64,000 bases of DNA, taken from the NCBI GenBank assembly GCA_029263125.1, contig JAJCYD010000033.1, forward strand, positions 1 through 64,000, read 5' to 3'. Both the position numbers and the translations under genes were made by a program. The notes beneath the pieces were generated by a model, which saw only the letters and a list, made by a program, of their open reading frames with translations, ran no database searches and was not told the origin of the DNA. Positions 8,247-15,588 of this stretch are shown here, piece after piece. This DNA is from Solirubrobacteraceae bacterium (lineage in GTDB: Bacteria > Actinomycetota > Thermoleophilia > Solirubrobacterales > Solirubrobacteraceae). Within the stretch, counting starts at the first letter, position 1. Each line of letters opens with the position of its first letter.

Positions 8247-9182
8247 CTACAGACGCCGTCCGCGGTTGTGCTCGGACGCCGCCTCGCGCAGGCCCTCGCC
8301 GCGCGACGGACGCAGCGTCGCGGTGACGTGGCGCCAGTAGCGCCGGGCGTCGTGGCGCGGGAGGCCCAGCGCGGCGAGCGAGCGCATCGCGTAGGTGAAA
8401 GCCGTCAGCAGCCGCACCGCCCACGCCGCCGGAGGGCTGTGATGCTTGCGCATGTACAGGTCACGGTTGCGCGACAGCTCGACGATCCGCCTCTCGGGCA
8501 CCGCTCCCGTCGAGAGCTGCTCATGGTGGATCGCGGCGGCGGCGGGCACGTACAGCGTCCGCCAGCCCGCGTCGCGCAGGCGCTTGCAGAAATCGACCTC
8601 GTCGGAGTAGACGAAGAACGCGGGATCAAACCAGCCGATCTGCTCGGCCGCCTCGCGGCGGACCAGCAGGGCAGCGGACTGCGCCCAGTCGATGTCGCGG
8701 GTGGTGTCACCGCGGCTCTGCACGGTGAAGCGGCGATGCAGGAACAGCGCCCCGACGAGCGCCGTCAGCGGGGTCGGGAAGCGCCACGCGGAAGCCTGGC
8801 GCCGGCCGTCGGGACGCAGCAGCCGGGCGCCGGCGGCGGCGGCGTCATCGCGCTCGTGCAGCGCGGCGTGCAGCGCCGCGGTCGCGCCGGGCTGAAGCTC
8901 AGAGTCCTCGTTGAGCAGCAGGCAGTAGCGCCCGGACGCGCGCTGCAGCAGATCGGAGTCGTTCTCGCCCTTGCCGCGGCGGCGCTCCAGGAGGATCAGC
9001 TGCGTCGTCGCGGGGTGTCCGCGTGCGGCGCCTGCCGACCCGTCGCCCGAGGCGTTGTCGAGCACGAGCACCTCGGTCTCGAAGTCCAGCGTGCGCTGCT
9101 CGGCGGCGATCGCATCTAGGCACCGAAGCAGCAGCTCACGCTGCTCGGTGTTCACGACGCAGAAGGAGAGCTCCACCGCCAC
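8247..9182 (-). CDS. Family 2 glycosyltransferase (rhamnosyltransferase-like)
   Basis: 311 residues from GTG 9182, chosen because TATCGT (9191-9196, minus strand) lies eight bases upstream; the frame is open further 5'. The GT-A fold is clear: FCVVNTEQRELLLRCL, VLVLDNASGDGS, GRYCLLLNEDSEL (the DxD position reads NEDSE), then the FVYSDEVDFCKRLRDAGW acceptor motif typical of GT2 rhamnosyltransferases. It converges with the flippase gene, leaving four bases between the stops. A 43-bp piece (9078-9120) reappears at 11546-11588. Confidence 0.82.
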   Translation of the reverse strand: MAVELSFCVVNTEQRELLLRCLDAIAAEQRTLDFETEVLVLDNASGDGSAGAARGHPATTQLILLERRRGKGENDSDLLQRASGRYCLLLNEDSELQPGATAALHAALHERDDAAAAGARLLRPDGRRQASAWRFPTPLTALVGALFLHRRFTVQSRGDTTRDIDWAQSAALLVRREAAEQIGWFDPAFFVYSDEVDFCKRLRDAGWRTLYVPAAAAIHHEQLSTGAVPERRIVELSRNRDLYMRKHHSPPAAWAVRLLTAFTYAMRSLAALGLPRHDARRYWRHVTATLRPSRGEGLREAASEHNRGRRL

Positions 9183-9370
9183 AGGCGGCGACGATACTTC
9201 GCGGCCCCCGGCACGATCTTCGAAGTAGGTCCTTACCGGTGCGTCGTGCGGGCGTTCAGAGATGCAGGACAGAACCTCTCGAACAGGCAACCCCGTCGTG
9301 AGGCGGGCGCGCAACACCAGGGACCTCACGCGATGAGTCCGCCCAGTCGCCGCAGGAGGCAACACTCGAT

Positions 9371-9802
9371 ATGAAGTGCTTCACGAAAACCGCCGCTCTG
9401 ACCGCCGTGCTCGCCCTGGCAGCCGTTCCCGCGTTCGCGCTTCCGCCGCAGGCGCAGGTGCCGACGAACCAGGGCACAGCACACATGCCCGACAACCCGG
9501 GATCGCAGGGCGCCGCCAATCGCCCGGCCACGCCGGGGCCCAACGCAAGCGCGAAGTCCAAGGGCAAGGCCTACGGCAAGCTCTGCGCCGACCAGAGCAA
9601 GAAGCACGTCAAGGGGACCAAGGGCACGCCGTTCAGCGTCTGCGTCACCGCGATGGCCAAGCTCGCCAGCGAGCAGACGAAGTCGCCGCGCAACGCCTGC
9701 AAGTCGGAGAGCAAGAAGCACGTGAAGGGCACGAAGGGCACGCCCTTCAGCCGCTGCGTCAAGGCCGGCGCGAAGCTGCTGAAGGACAAGGCCGACGACT
9801 GA
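9371..9802 (+). CDS. Small secreted protein with two cysteine repeats
   Basis: 143 residues. ATG 9371 is preceded by AGGAGG (9354-9359). Residues 1-23 form a signal peptide (MKCFTKTAALTAVLALAAVP then AFA). The mature part has a Pro/Asn-rich linker and two copies of a unit: C-x6-KKHVKGTKGTPFS-x-C near residues 74-95 and again near 114-135. Each unit has one Cys at either end, suggesting one disulfide per unit. I know of no assigned function; small proteins with this KGTKGTPFS repeat seem characteristic of this bacterial group. A strong hairpin follows the gene. Confidence 0.75.
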   Translation: MKCFTKTAALTAVLALAAVPAFALPPQAQVPTNQGTAHMPDNPGSQGAANRPATPGPNASAKSKGKAYGKLCADQSKKHVKGTKGTPFSVCVTAMAKLASEQTKSPRNACKSESKKHVKGTKGTPFSRCVKAGAKLLKDKADD

Positions 9803-9828
9803 CCGCGGGATCGCCGGTACGTGATGAC

Positions 9829-9858
9829 GGGGCCGCTTGCCGTTTGGCAGGCGGCCCC
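9829..9858 (+). terminator. Hairpin after the small secreted protein
   Basis: GGGGCCGC (9829-9836) pairs perfectly with GCGGCCCC (9851-9858), with a further GCC/GGC extension inside. It starts 27 bases after the stop. There is no T-tract, as is usual for GC-rich actinobacteria. Confidence 0.6.
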
Positions 9859-9946
9859 GGCGCGTTAAGCTCGGTGCGGTCCACGGAGATCAGGCTGCCA
9901 AAGGTCCTGACTTTCGGAGCACTGCCGCGTTGTCGATGAAGAGTGC

Positions 9947-11452
9947 ATGCACACGCTGAGCGCCTCACCTGCCAGCCGCGCCGTACGTCCGCCGGGCGTC
10001 ACGTTCCGGCTGGCCTCCGACGAGCGCTTGGCCCGCTGGGCGGCCGACGGTCGCGATGGGGCGATGGCGGCGATCTTCGAGCGCCATCACCAGGCGCTGC
10101 ACCGCTACTGCCATTCGATTCTCGCCAACGAGAGCGACGCCGCGGACGCGTTGCAGAACACCATGATCAAGGCGCTGCGCTCGCTGCCGGGCGAGACGCG
10201 CCGGATCGCGCTGAAGCCGTGGCTGTACCGGATCGCCCACAACGAGTCGATCTCGATGCTTCGAGCGCGGCGGCCCGAGGACGATCTGGACTCCGCGATC
10301 CATGTCAGCGACACGGCCGCCTCGGGTCGCGTCGAATCCCGCGAGCGGCTGCGGGAGCTGACCGGCGATCTCGGCGAGCTGACCGAGCGCCAGCGCGGCG
10401 CACTGTTGATGCGCGAGCTTGGCGGGCTCGAGTTCGAGGACGTGGCCGCTGTGCTGTCGACGACCCCGTCGGCGGTCAAGCAGTGCGTCTACGAGGCGCG
10501 ACGCGCGCTTCAGTCGATGCAGGAGGGCCGCGCGATGGACTGTGAGGTCATTCGCCGCACGATCTCCGACGGCGACAAGCGCATGCTGCGCGGCATGCGG
10601 ATGCGCGGGCACCTGCGCTCGTGTGCGGGCTGCCGCGATTTCGAGGCGGCGCTGCACCGGCGTCCCGAGCAGCTCGGCGCGCTGATCCCGCCGCTGCCGG
10701 TCGCGGCTGCCGCGGCGATGCTGCACAGCATCCTTGGCGGCGCGGGAGCGGGAGGCGGAAGCGGTGGTGGAGGTCTGCTTGCCGGTCTCGTCGGGTCGGC
10801 CAAGGCGACGACGACGCTGTCGCTGGGATCGAAGGCCGTCGCTGTCGTCGCTGTCGTCGCCGTCGGCGCGACGTTGACTGGCGGCGCGGTGTACGTCGCG
10901 CCCGAACGCGGCAAGGCCAGTCCGGAGCGCCCGGAGGCGTCCTCGCAACGCGCGCTCGACGCGGGCACCGTCGCGGCGCAGAGGGCGGCAGTGTCGCCGG
11001 TCAACGCCGCGCGCCGCGCGCGATCAAGCGCAACAGCGACGAGCACGCCAGGCCTCGTGAAGACCACGACGGTGCCTGGTGCCGCCGCTCGGTCGGGCAT
11101 CCCGGGCGGCATGCCCGCGGGCATTCCTCGCGGCAAGCCCGCAGGGACACCGGGGCGCAGGCCGTCGAGCACGCCGGCCGGCAAGCCAGCCGGCACCCCC
11201 GGCACCCCCGGCACAAAGCCGTCCTCGACTCCCGGCGCCAAGCCCGCGGGAACGCCGAGCGCCAAGCCCGTCAGCCCTTCCGCCGGCGCGCCATCTGCAA
11301 AGCCCACGGTTGCGCCGCCGGGCGCCAAGCCGGACACGATGCCCGTCACCGTGAGCCCCGGTGCCGCAATGCCGGCGCTGCCGGCGACGACCGGCGACCG
11401 TGGTCCCGGCCGTCGGGCCGCGGTCCCGGCCGTCGCACCTGACGGTCCCTGA
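9947..11452 (+). CDS. ECF sigma factor fused to a ZAS zinc finger, membrane helix and repeat tail
   Basis: 501 residues. Residues 40-110 are sigma region 2 (AAIFERHHQALHRYCHSIL, DAADALQNTMIKALRSLP) and residues 140-195 are region 4 (LTERQRGALLMRELGGL and a VAAVLSTTPSAVKQ HTH). A ZAS-type zinc motif follows: C199, H222, C226, C229 (HLRSCAGC). A Gly-rich linker leads to one membrane helix at about 294-318. The outer tail is a Gly/Pro/Lys repeat of GKPAGTP-like units to residue 501. A separate anti-sigma factor is absent nearby. The protein is therefore a sigma factor carrying its own anti-sigma-like finger and anchor; release by proteolysis is a plausible but unproven mechanism. ATG 9947 lacks a clear ribosome site. 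Confidence 0.85.
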   Translation: MHTLSASPASRAVRPPGVTFRLASDERLARWAADGRDGAMAAIFERHHQALHRYCHSILANESDAADALQNTMIKALRSLPGETRRIALKPWLYRIAHNESISMLRARRPEDDLDSAIHVSDTAASGRVESRERLRELTGDLGELTERQRGALLMRELGGLEFEDVAAVLSTTPSAVKQCVYEARRALQSMQEGRAMDCEVIRRTISDGDKRMLRGMRMRGHLRSCAGCRDFEAALHRRPEQLGALIPPLPVAAAAAMLHSILGGAGAGGGSGGGGLLAGLVGSAKATTTLSLGSKAVAVVAVVAVGATLTGGAVYVAPERGKASPERPEASSQRALDAGTVAAQRAAVSPVNAARRARSSATATSTPGLVKTTTVPGAAARSGIPGGMPAGIPRGKPAGTPGRRPSSTPAGKPAGTPGTPGTKPSSTPGAKPAGTPSAKPVSPSAGAPSAKPTVAPPGAKPDTMPVTVSPGAAMPALPATTGDRGPGRRAAVPAVAPDGP

Positions 11453-11461
11453 TTGTCGCTG

Positions 11462-11588
11462 CGCGGTCGGCGTGCTGGCGGGCATTGCGGTCGCGGGGGA
11501 GCTCCCGCTGCCGACGGCGGGCCTGCAAGGGTTCGTGCTGCGCGCCTCGAATTCCAGCGTGCGCTGCTCGGCGGCGACCGCATCCAGG
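11462..11588 (+). pseudogene. Chimeric remnant of flippase and GT2 sequence
   Basis: Bases 11462-11545 match 8053-8136 (flippase 3' region) with two mismatches in 84. Bases 11546-11588 match 9078-9120 (GT2 gene) with three mismatches in 43. Orientation and order are the same as in the parent copies, so the remnant equals a duplicated parent segment with about 941 bases removed between them. It lies between the sigma-factor stop and the 3' end of the next gene and encodes nothing intact. Confidence 0.85.
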
Positions 11589-11590
11589 CC

Positions 11591-12490
11591 TCATGGCTCG
11601 CGCGGTCCGAGGTAGATCCTGTACGGCCCGGCGTACTGCGTCACGCTGTCGAAGACGACTAGGCGGCGGCCGAACATCGCCAGGTGCGCCGGCGCCCGGT
11701 TGGGCCGGGGTCCGGTCCGACGTCGGTCGGAGCGCAGGTCGCGGTAGACGATCCGCCCGTTGACGAGATAGGCGAGCGCGTCGCGGCCGAGGACGAGGCG
11801 GACCCAGTGCCGGGATCCGATGACGCGGCTGCTGCCGCAGCGCTGCACCGCGCCGTACTGCCACACCCAGCGGCCGACGCGCAGGATCGGGTCCGCGCTG
11901 TCGCCCGTTCGCGTGATCGGCTCGCAGAGGCGCCTGACGGGCTCGCGCGCGTCGGGGTTGTAGTACTCCGCCGCCTCGAGCGAAGCGCCGTCGCCGAAGA
12001 GGTACCCGGCGATCTCGGTGGCCCGGCCCGTGCTCCATTGGATGAGGAAGCGGCGCGACTGCCGTGTGTCCCCAGATCGGTTTCCGTGGGCCAGCAGCCA
12101 GTGACGTCCGACCTCGACAGACGTGGAGTCGTATGAGACTCCGGGTGGCGCCGCTACTTGGACGACCACGCCATCGGCCTCGCGCAGCACGGACAGCTTG
12201 AAATGGGATGGGGAATCCGCCGAAGCAGGCGTCCAGCAGGTGAGGGCGACGACGCCGGCACCCATGGCCCCGGGTCGGCACCCCTCGGGCACGGTGTAGG
12301 CGCGGGCGGGCTGACCGGTCCTGCGCACGCGCAGGCTCGTCGAGCTGAGGAGATAGGCCATGCCGCCGGACTTCGCCGAGGTCACCGGCGGCGCGTCGGA
12401 TGTCGCCAGGCGCTTGAGGTGCAGCGGCGATGCGTACGCGGGCACGGCACCGAAGGTCGCGATCGCCACGGCGAGGAGGAAGGTGCGCAC
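11591..12490 (-). CDS. Secreted hypothetical protein
   Basis: 299 residues from GTG 12490. Residues 1-20 (MRTFLLAVAIATFGAVPAYA) form a clean signal peptide with an A-x-A cleavage site. The mature protein is beta-rich with regular hydrophobic/Trp spacing (GRHWLLAHGNRSG, RFLIQWSTGRATEI, GRWVWQYGAVQRC), suggesting an extracellular beta-propeller-like or lectin-like fold. C-x-n-C pairs may form disulfides. No family recognised. It converges with the sigma-factor gene, and its stop lies two bases from the chimeric remnant. Its position inside the glycan locus suggests a cell-surface role, by context only. Confidence 0.65.
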   Translation of the reverse strand: MRTFLLAVAIATFGAVPAYASPLHLKRLATSDAPPVTSAKSGGMAYLLSSTSLRVRRTGQPARAYTVPEGCRPGAMGAGVVALTCWTPASADSPSHFKLSVLREADGVVVQVAAPPGVSYDSTSVEVGRHWLLAHGNRSGDTRQSRRFLIQWSTGRATEIAGYLFGDGASLEAAEYYNPDAREPVRRLCEPITRTGDSADPILRVGRWVWQYGAVQRCGSSRVIGSRHWVRLVLGRDALAYLVNGRIVYRDLRSDRRRTGPRPNRAPAHLAMFGRRLVVFDSVTQYAGPYRIYLGPREP

Positions 12491-12594
12491 GTTCTCTCAG
12501 ACGATCTAATGCCCCGGTTGTTTCTATGGTGATCCGCATCCACGCTGACCGACGCTCGCGCCTTCACCGGCGCCGACGTCGCCGCGGGCTGCCA

Positions 12595-13725
12595 ATGGCC
12601 ACGAACCACCACCCAGCTGCCGAGCCGCGGGTCGACATCGTCGATCCGTCGGCCTACACGCCGCCCTATGACCACGCGCTGTGTGCCGCGCTGGCTCGCG
12701 CGGGCGCGAGCGTTCGGCTTCAGACCAGCCGCTTTGCCTATGGCCCGGTGCCGGCCGCGGACGGCTATGAGCGCGTCGAGCGCTTCTACCGCCGCGGCGC
12801 CGGGGCGGCGGGGTCGCGTCAGCGCTACGTCGCCAAGCTTGCCCAGCACGTCCCGGACATGGTGCGCTACGCCCGCGCGGCGGCGGATGTCGTGCACTTT
12901 CAGTGGCTCACCGTGCAGCCGATCGACGGCGTGCTGATGCCGCGCGGGCGCCCGCTGGTTCTCACCGCCCACGACGTGCTGCCTCGCGAGCCGCGCCGCG
13001 GACAGCTCGCCGCGCAGCGCCGCCTGTACGAGCGCGTCGACGCCGTCGTCGTGCACTCCGAGCACGGGCGCTCGCGCCTCGTCGGAGCGCTGGACGTCGA
13101 CCCTGGGAAGGTCCACGTCATCGGGCACGGCGCGTTCGAGCACCTCACGCGCGTGCCGGGGGCGCTGGCGCTGCCCGCCGAGCTGGCCGCCGTCGAGAAG
13201 CCGGTGGTCCTGTGCTTCGGCCTGCTGCGTCCCTACAAGGGCATCGACGTCCTGCTGGAGGCCTGGCGCGGACTGGATCTCGACGCGGAGCTGTGGATCG
13301 TCGGAAACCCGCGCATGGACATCTCTGCGCTGCGCGCGAGCGCGCCGCCGTCGGTGCGCTGGGTGCCGCGCTTCGTCCGCGACGACGAGATCGCCGCGTA
13401 CTTCCACCGCGCCGATCTCGTCGTGCTGCCCTACCGCGAGATCGACCAGTCGGGGGTGCTGTTCACCGCGCTGGCCTTCGGCGCCCCGCTGCTGCTCAGC
13501 GCGGTCGGCGGCTTTCCCGAGGTCGGTGCGCAGGGAGCGGCGGCGCTCGTCGCGCCCGGCGACCCGAGCGCGCTGGCCGCCGAGCTCGGACGCCTGCTCG
13601 GCGACTCCGACGCGCGCGCCGCGCTCGCGGCGGGGGCCGCCAGCGCGGCGCGGGGCCGCTACTCCTGGGACGCGATCGCGCGGCGCCACCTCGACCTCTA
13701 CGCCACGCTGCAGCGGTCGTCGTGA
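12595..13725 (+). CDS. Glycosyltransferase family 4
   Basis: 376 residues from ATG 12595; upstream in-frame sequence is Arg-rich and not coding-like. GT-B features: an N-terminal domain with DVVHFQWL and PLVLTAHDVLPREP, then the donor domain with VLCFGLLRPYKGIDVLLEAW, LWIVGNPRMD, and EIAAYFHRADLVVLPYREIDQSG. The last part is the E-x7-E-like nucleotide-sugar site. It would add a sugar during surface-glycan assembly. It is followed by two more glycan genes on the same strand. Confidence 0.88.
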   Translation: MATNHHPAAEPRVDIVDPSAYTPPYDHALCAALARAGASVRLQTSRFAYGPVPAADGYERVERFYRRGAGAAGSRQRYVAKLAQHVPDMVRYARAAADVVHFQWLTVQPIDGVLMPRGRPLVLTAHDVLPREPRRGQLAAQRRLYERVDAVVVHSEHGRSRLVGALDVDPGKVHVIGHGAFEHLTRVPGALALPAELAAVEKPVVLCFGLLRPYKGIDVLLEAWRGLDLDAELWIVGNPRMDISALRASAPPSVRWVPRFVRDDEIAAYFHRADLVVLPYREIDQSGVLFTALAFGAPLLLSAVGGFPEVGAQGAAALVAPGDPSALAAELGRLLGDSDARAALAAGAASAARGRYSWDAIARRHLDLYATLQRSS

Positions 13726-13768
13726 CGGCGGGGACGCCGCTGACGCCCGCTACCGGAACAATGCAGGC

Positions 13769-14893
13769 GTGGTGGAGATCGCTTTCTGGACGTGTCTGTC
13801 GCTGCTGGTCTATGCGCAGATCGGCTACCCGCTGCTGCTGGCGGCCCTGGCTCGCGTGCGCGCCGGGCGCCTGGCCGCGACCACCGCGGCCGCGCCGCTG
13901 CCGTCCGTCAGCCTGATCGTCGCGGCCTACGACGAGGGTGCGGTGATCGGTGCGAAGGTCGCAAACGCGCTGGCGCTGGACTACCCGCGCGAGCGCCTGG
14001 AGGTGATCGTCGCAAGCGACGGCTCGGCTGACGGCACCATCTCCGAGTCGCACCGCGCGGGCGCCGACGTCGTGCTCGATCTGCCGCGCGGCGGCAAGAT
14101 CGTCGCGCAGGACGCGGCGGTCGCCCGAGCCCGCGGCGACCTACTGGTCTTCTCCGATGCGAACTCGACCTGGGAGCCCGACGCGCTCTCCAGCCTCGTC
14201 GCTGCCTTCCACGATCCGAACGTCGGTTACGCCTGCGGGCAGGTGACGTTCGTCAACGACGGTGGCACCAACCAGGAGGGGCTCTACTGGCGCTACGAGA
14301 TGGCGCTGCGGTCGCTGGAGTCGCGGCTGTGCTCGATCACCGCCGGCAACGGGGCGATCTACGCCACGCGCGCTGAGGCCTACATCAACGTCGACCCGGT
14401 GATGGGCCACGATCTGTCGTTTCCCTTCAACATGGTCAAGCGCGGGTGGCGTGCCGTGTACGTGCCGGCGGCGCGCGCGACCGAGAAGATGGTGCCCTCG
14501 ATCGAGGGCGAGTTCTCGCGCAAGCGGCGGATGATGAGCCACGCCTGGCCGATCGTCCTGCACGGTGGGCTGCTCTCGCCGCGCGGCTACCCGCCGCTGT
14601 ACGCGCTGATGATCGTCTCCCACCGCATCCTGCGCTACGCGGCGCCGTTCGCGCACGTCGTCCTGCTGGCGGCAAGTGCTGCGCTGATCGGATCGGGCGC
14701 CTTCTACGCCGCGGCGTTCGCGGCACAGATCGCGCTCCTGGCGGCGGCGGTGCTGGCCGGCACGATCCGGCTGCGCCCGCTGCTCGTGGCGCGCTACTAC
14801 GTCCTGACGACGGCCTCCGTCGCGGCCGGGCTGTGGGATCACCTGCGCCACGGAACGTCCGCCGGCTGGGAGCCGGCGGACGGGACGCGCTGA
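13769..14893 (+). CDS. Membrane-bound GT2 glycosyltransferase
   Basis: 374 residues from GTG 13769 (13772 also possible). One N-terminal membrane helix (FWTCLSLLVYAQIGYPLLLAAL) precedes a GT-A domain: VSLIVAAYDEGAVIGAKVAN, VIVASDGSADGT, LLVFSDANSTW (DxD-type DAN), TAGNGAIYATR, and the late RKRRMM motif. Three to four C-terminal helices follow. The layout is that of processive or polyprenyl-type GT2 enzymes at the inner face of the membrane. Its TGA overlaps the ATG of the next gene, so translation is coupled. Confidence 0.85.
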   Translation: MVEIAFWTCLSLLVYAQIGYPLLLAALARVRAGRLAATTAAAPLPSVSLIVAAYDEGAVIGAKVANALALDYPRERLEVIVASDGSADGTISESHRAGADVVLDLPRGGKIVAQDAAVARARGDLLVFSDANSTWEPDALSSLVAAFHDPNVGYACGQVTFVNDGGTNQEGLYWRYEMALRSLESRLCSITAGNGAIYATRAEAYINVDPVMGHDLSFPFNMVKRGWRAVYVPAARATEKMVPSIEGEFSRKRRMMSHAWPIVLHGGLLSPRGYPPLYALMIVSHRILRYAAPFAHVVLLAASAALIGSGAFYAAAFAAQIALLAAAVLAGTIRLRPLLVARYYVLTTASVAAGLWDHLRHGTSAGWEPADGTR

Positions 14894-15483
14894 TGGCGCG
14901 CCGCGCCTTCGACATCGCCGTTGCCGCGAGCGTCCTCGCCCTGACGGCGCCGCTGATCGCGATCGCGATCATCGCGATCCGCCTCGAGTCCCGCGGGAGC
15001 CCGATCTACCGTCAGCGCCGCGTCGGCCTCGACGGCCGCGAGTTCGACGTGCTCAAGCTGCGCACGATGGTCGACGGCGCCGAGCATCTCGGCGCGGGCA
15101 TGGCCGTCGACGCCGGCGACGCCCGCATCACCCGCGTCGGCGCGCTGCTGCGGCGCACGTCGATCGACGAGCTGCCCAACCTCGTCAACGTCCTGCGCGG
15201 CGAGATGGCGATCGTCGGCCCGCGGCCGACGTTGCCCGCGCAGGTCGCCCAGTACACCGAGCGCGAGCGGGGCCGCCTGGCGATCCGGCCCGGCATCACG
15301 GGCTGGGCGCAGGTCAACGGCCGCGCGTCGCTGCCCTGGGCGCAGCGCATCGAGCTTGACCTCTGGTACATCGAGCGCCGCTCGTGGCGCCTGGACCTGC
15401 AGATCCTGTGGCGTAGCGCGCGGATGGTCGTCGGAGGCGACGGGCTCTACAAGGGTGAGACGGGCGGCTGGAATGCGCGCTGA
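14893..15483 (+). CDS. Undecaprenyl-phosphate sugar phosphotransferase (initiating glycosyltransferase)
   Basis: 196 residues from ATG 14893, sharing one base with the previous stop. One N-terminal membrane helix (MARRAFDIAVAASVLALTAP) is followed by the bacterial sugar-transferase core: SRGSPIYRQRRVGLDGREF, LKLRTM, TRVGALLRRTSIDELPNLVNVLRGEMAIVGPRP, and RPGITGWAQVNGR. These contain the conserved DELP and VGPRP elements. It loads the first sugar-phosphate on undecaprenyl phosphate. At about 200 residues it is the short (PglC-like) form. Confidence 0.9.
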   Translation: MARRAFDIAVAASVLALTAPLIAIAIIAIRLESRGSPIYRQRRVGLDGREFDVLKLRTMVDGAEHLGAGMAVDAGDARITRVGALLRRTSIDELPNLVNVLRGEMAIVGPRPTLPAQVAQYTERERGRLAIRPGITGWAQVNGRASLPWAQRIELDLWYIERRSWRLDLQILWRSARMVVGGDGLYKGETGGWNAR

Positions 15484-15588
15484 GCGCGCGCGTCACGCCA
15501 TCGACGGCGCAACCCGATGTCAGCGGCGAACGGCCGCCGATCCTCGACAGCCGTTCGCGGAACCTGCTGCTGCTCGCGGTCAGGGCCG
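15480..15588 (+). pseudogene. Possible 5' remnant of a further glycan-locus gene
   Basis: Directly overlapping the sugar-transferase stop, a frame beginning with CTG at 15480 reads ERPPILDSRSRNLLLLAVRA, which looks like the N-terminus of a membrane protein. It then degenerates at the 3' end of the convergent narK gene. This may be a truncated gene left by a rearrangement. It is short and could be chance. Confidence 0.3.

Noticed and set aside
11100-11340. Repeated GC-rich units suggesting a CRISPR or tandem array
   Set aside because: They are in-frame Gly/Pro/Lys codon repeats encoding the sigma-factor tail, with no constant repeat/spacer pattern.
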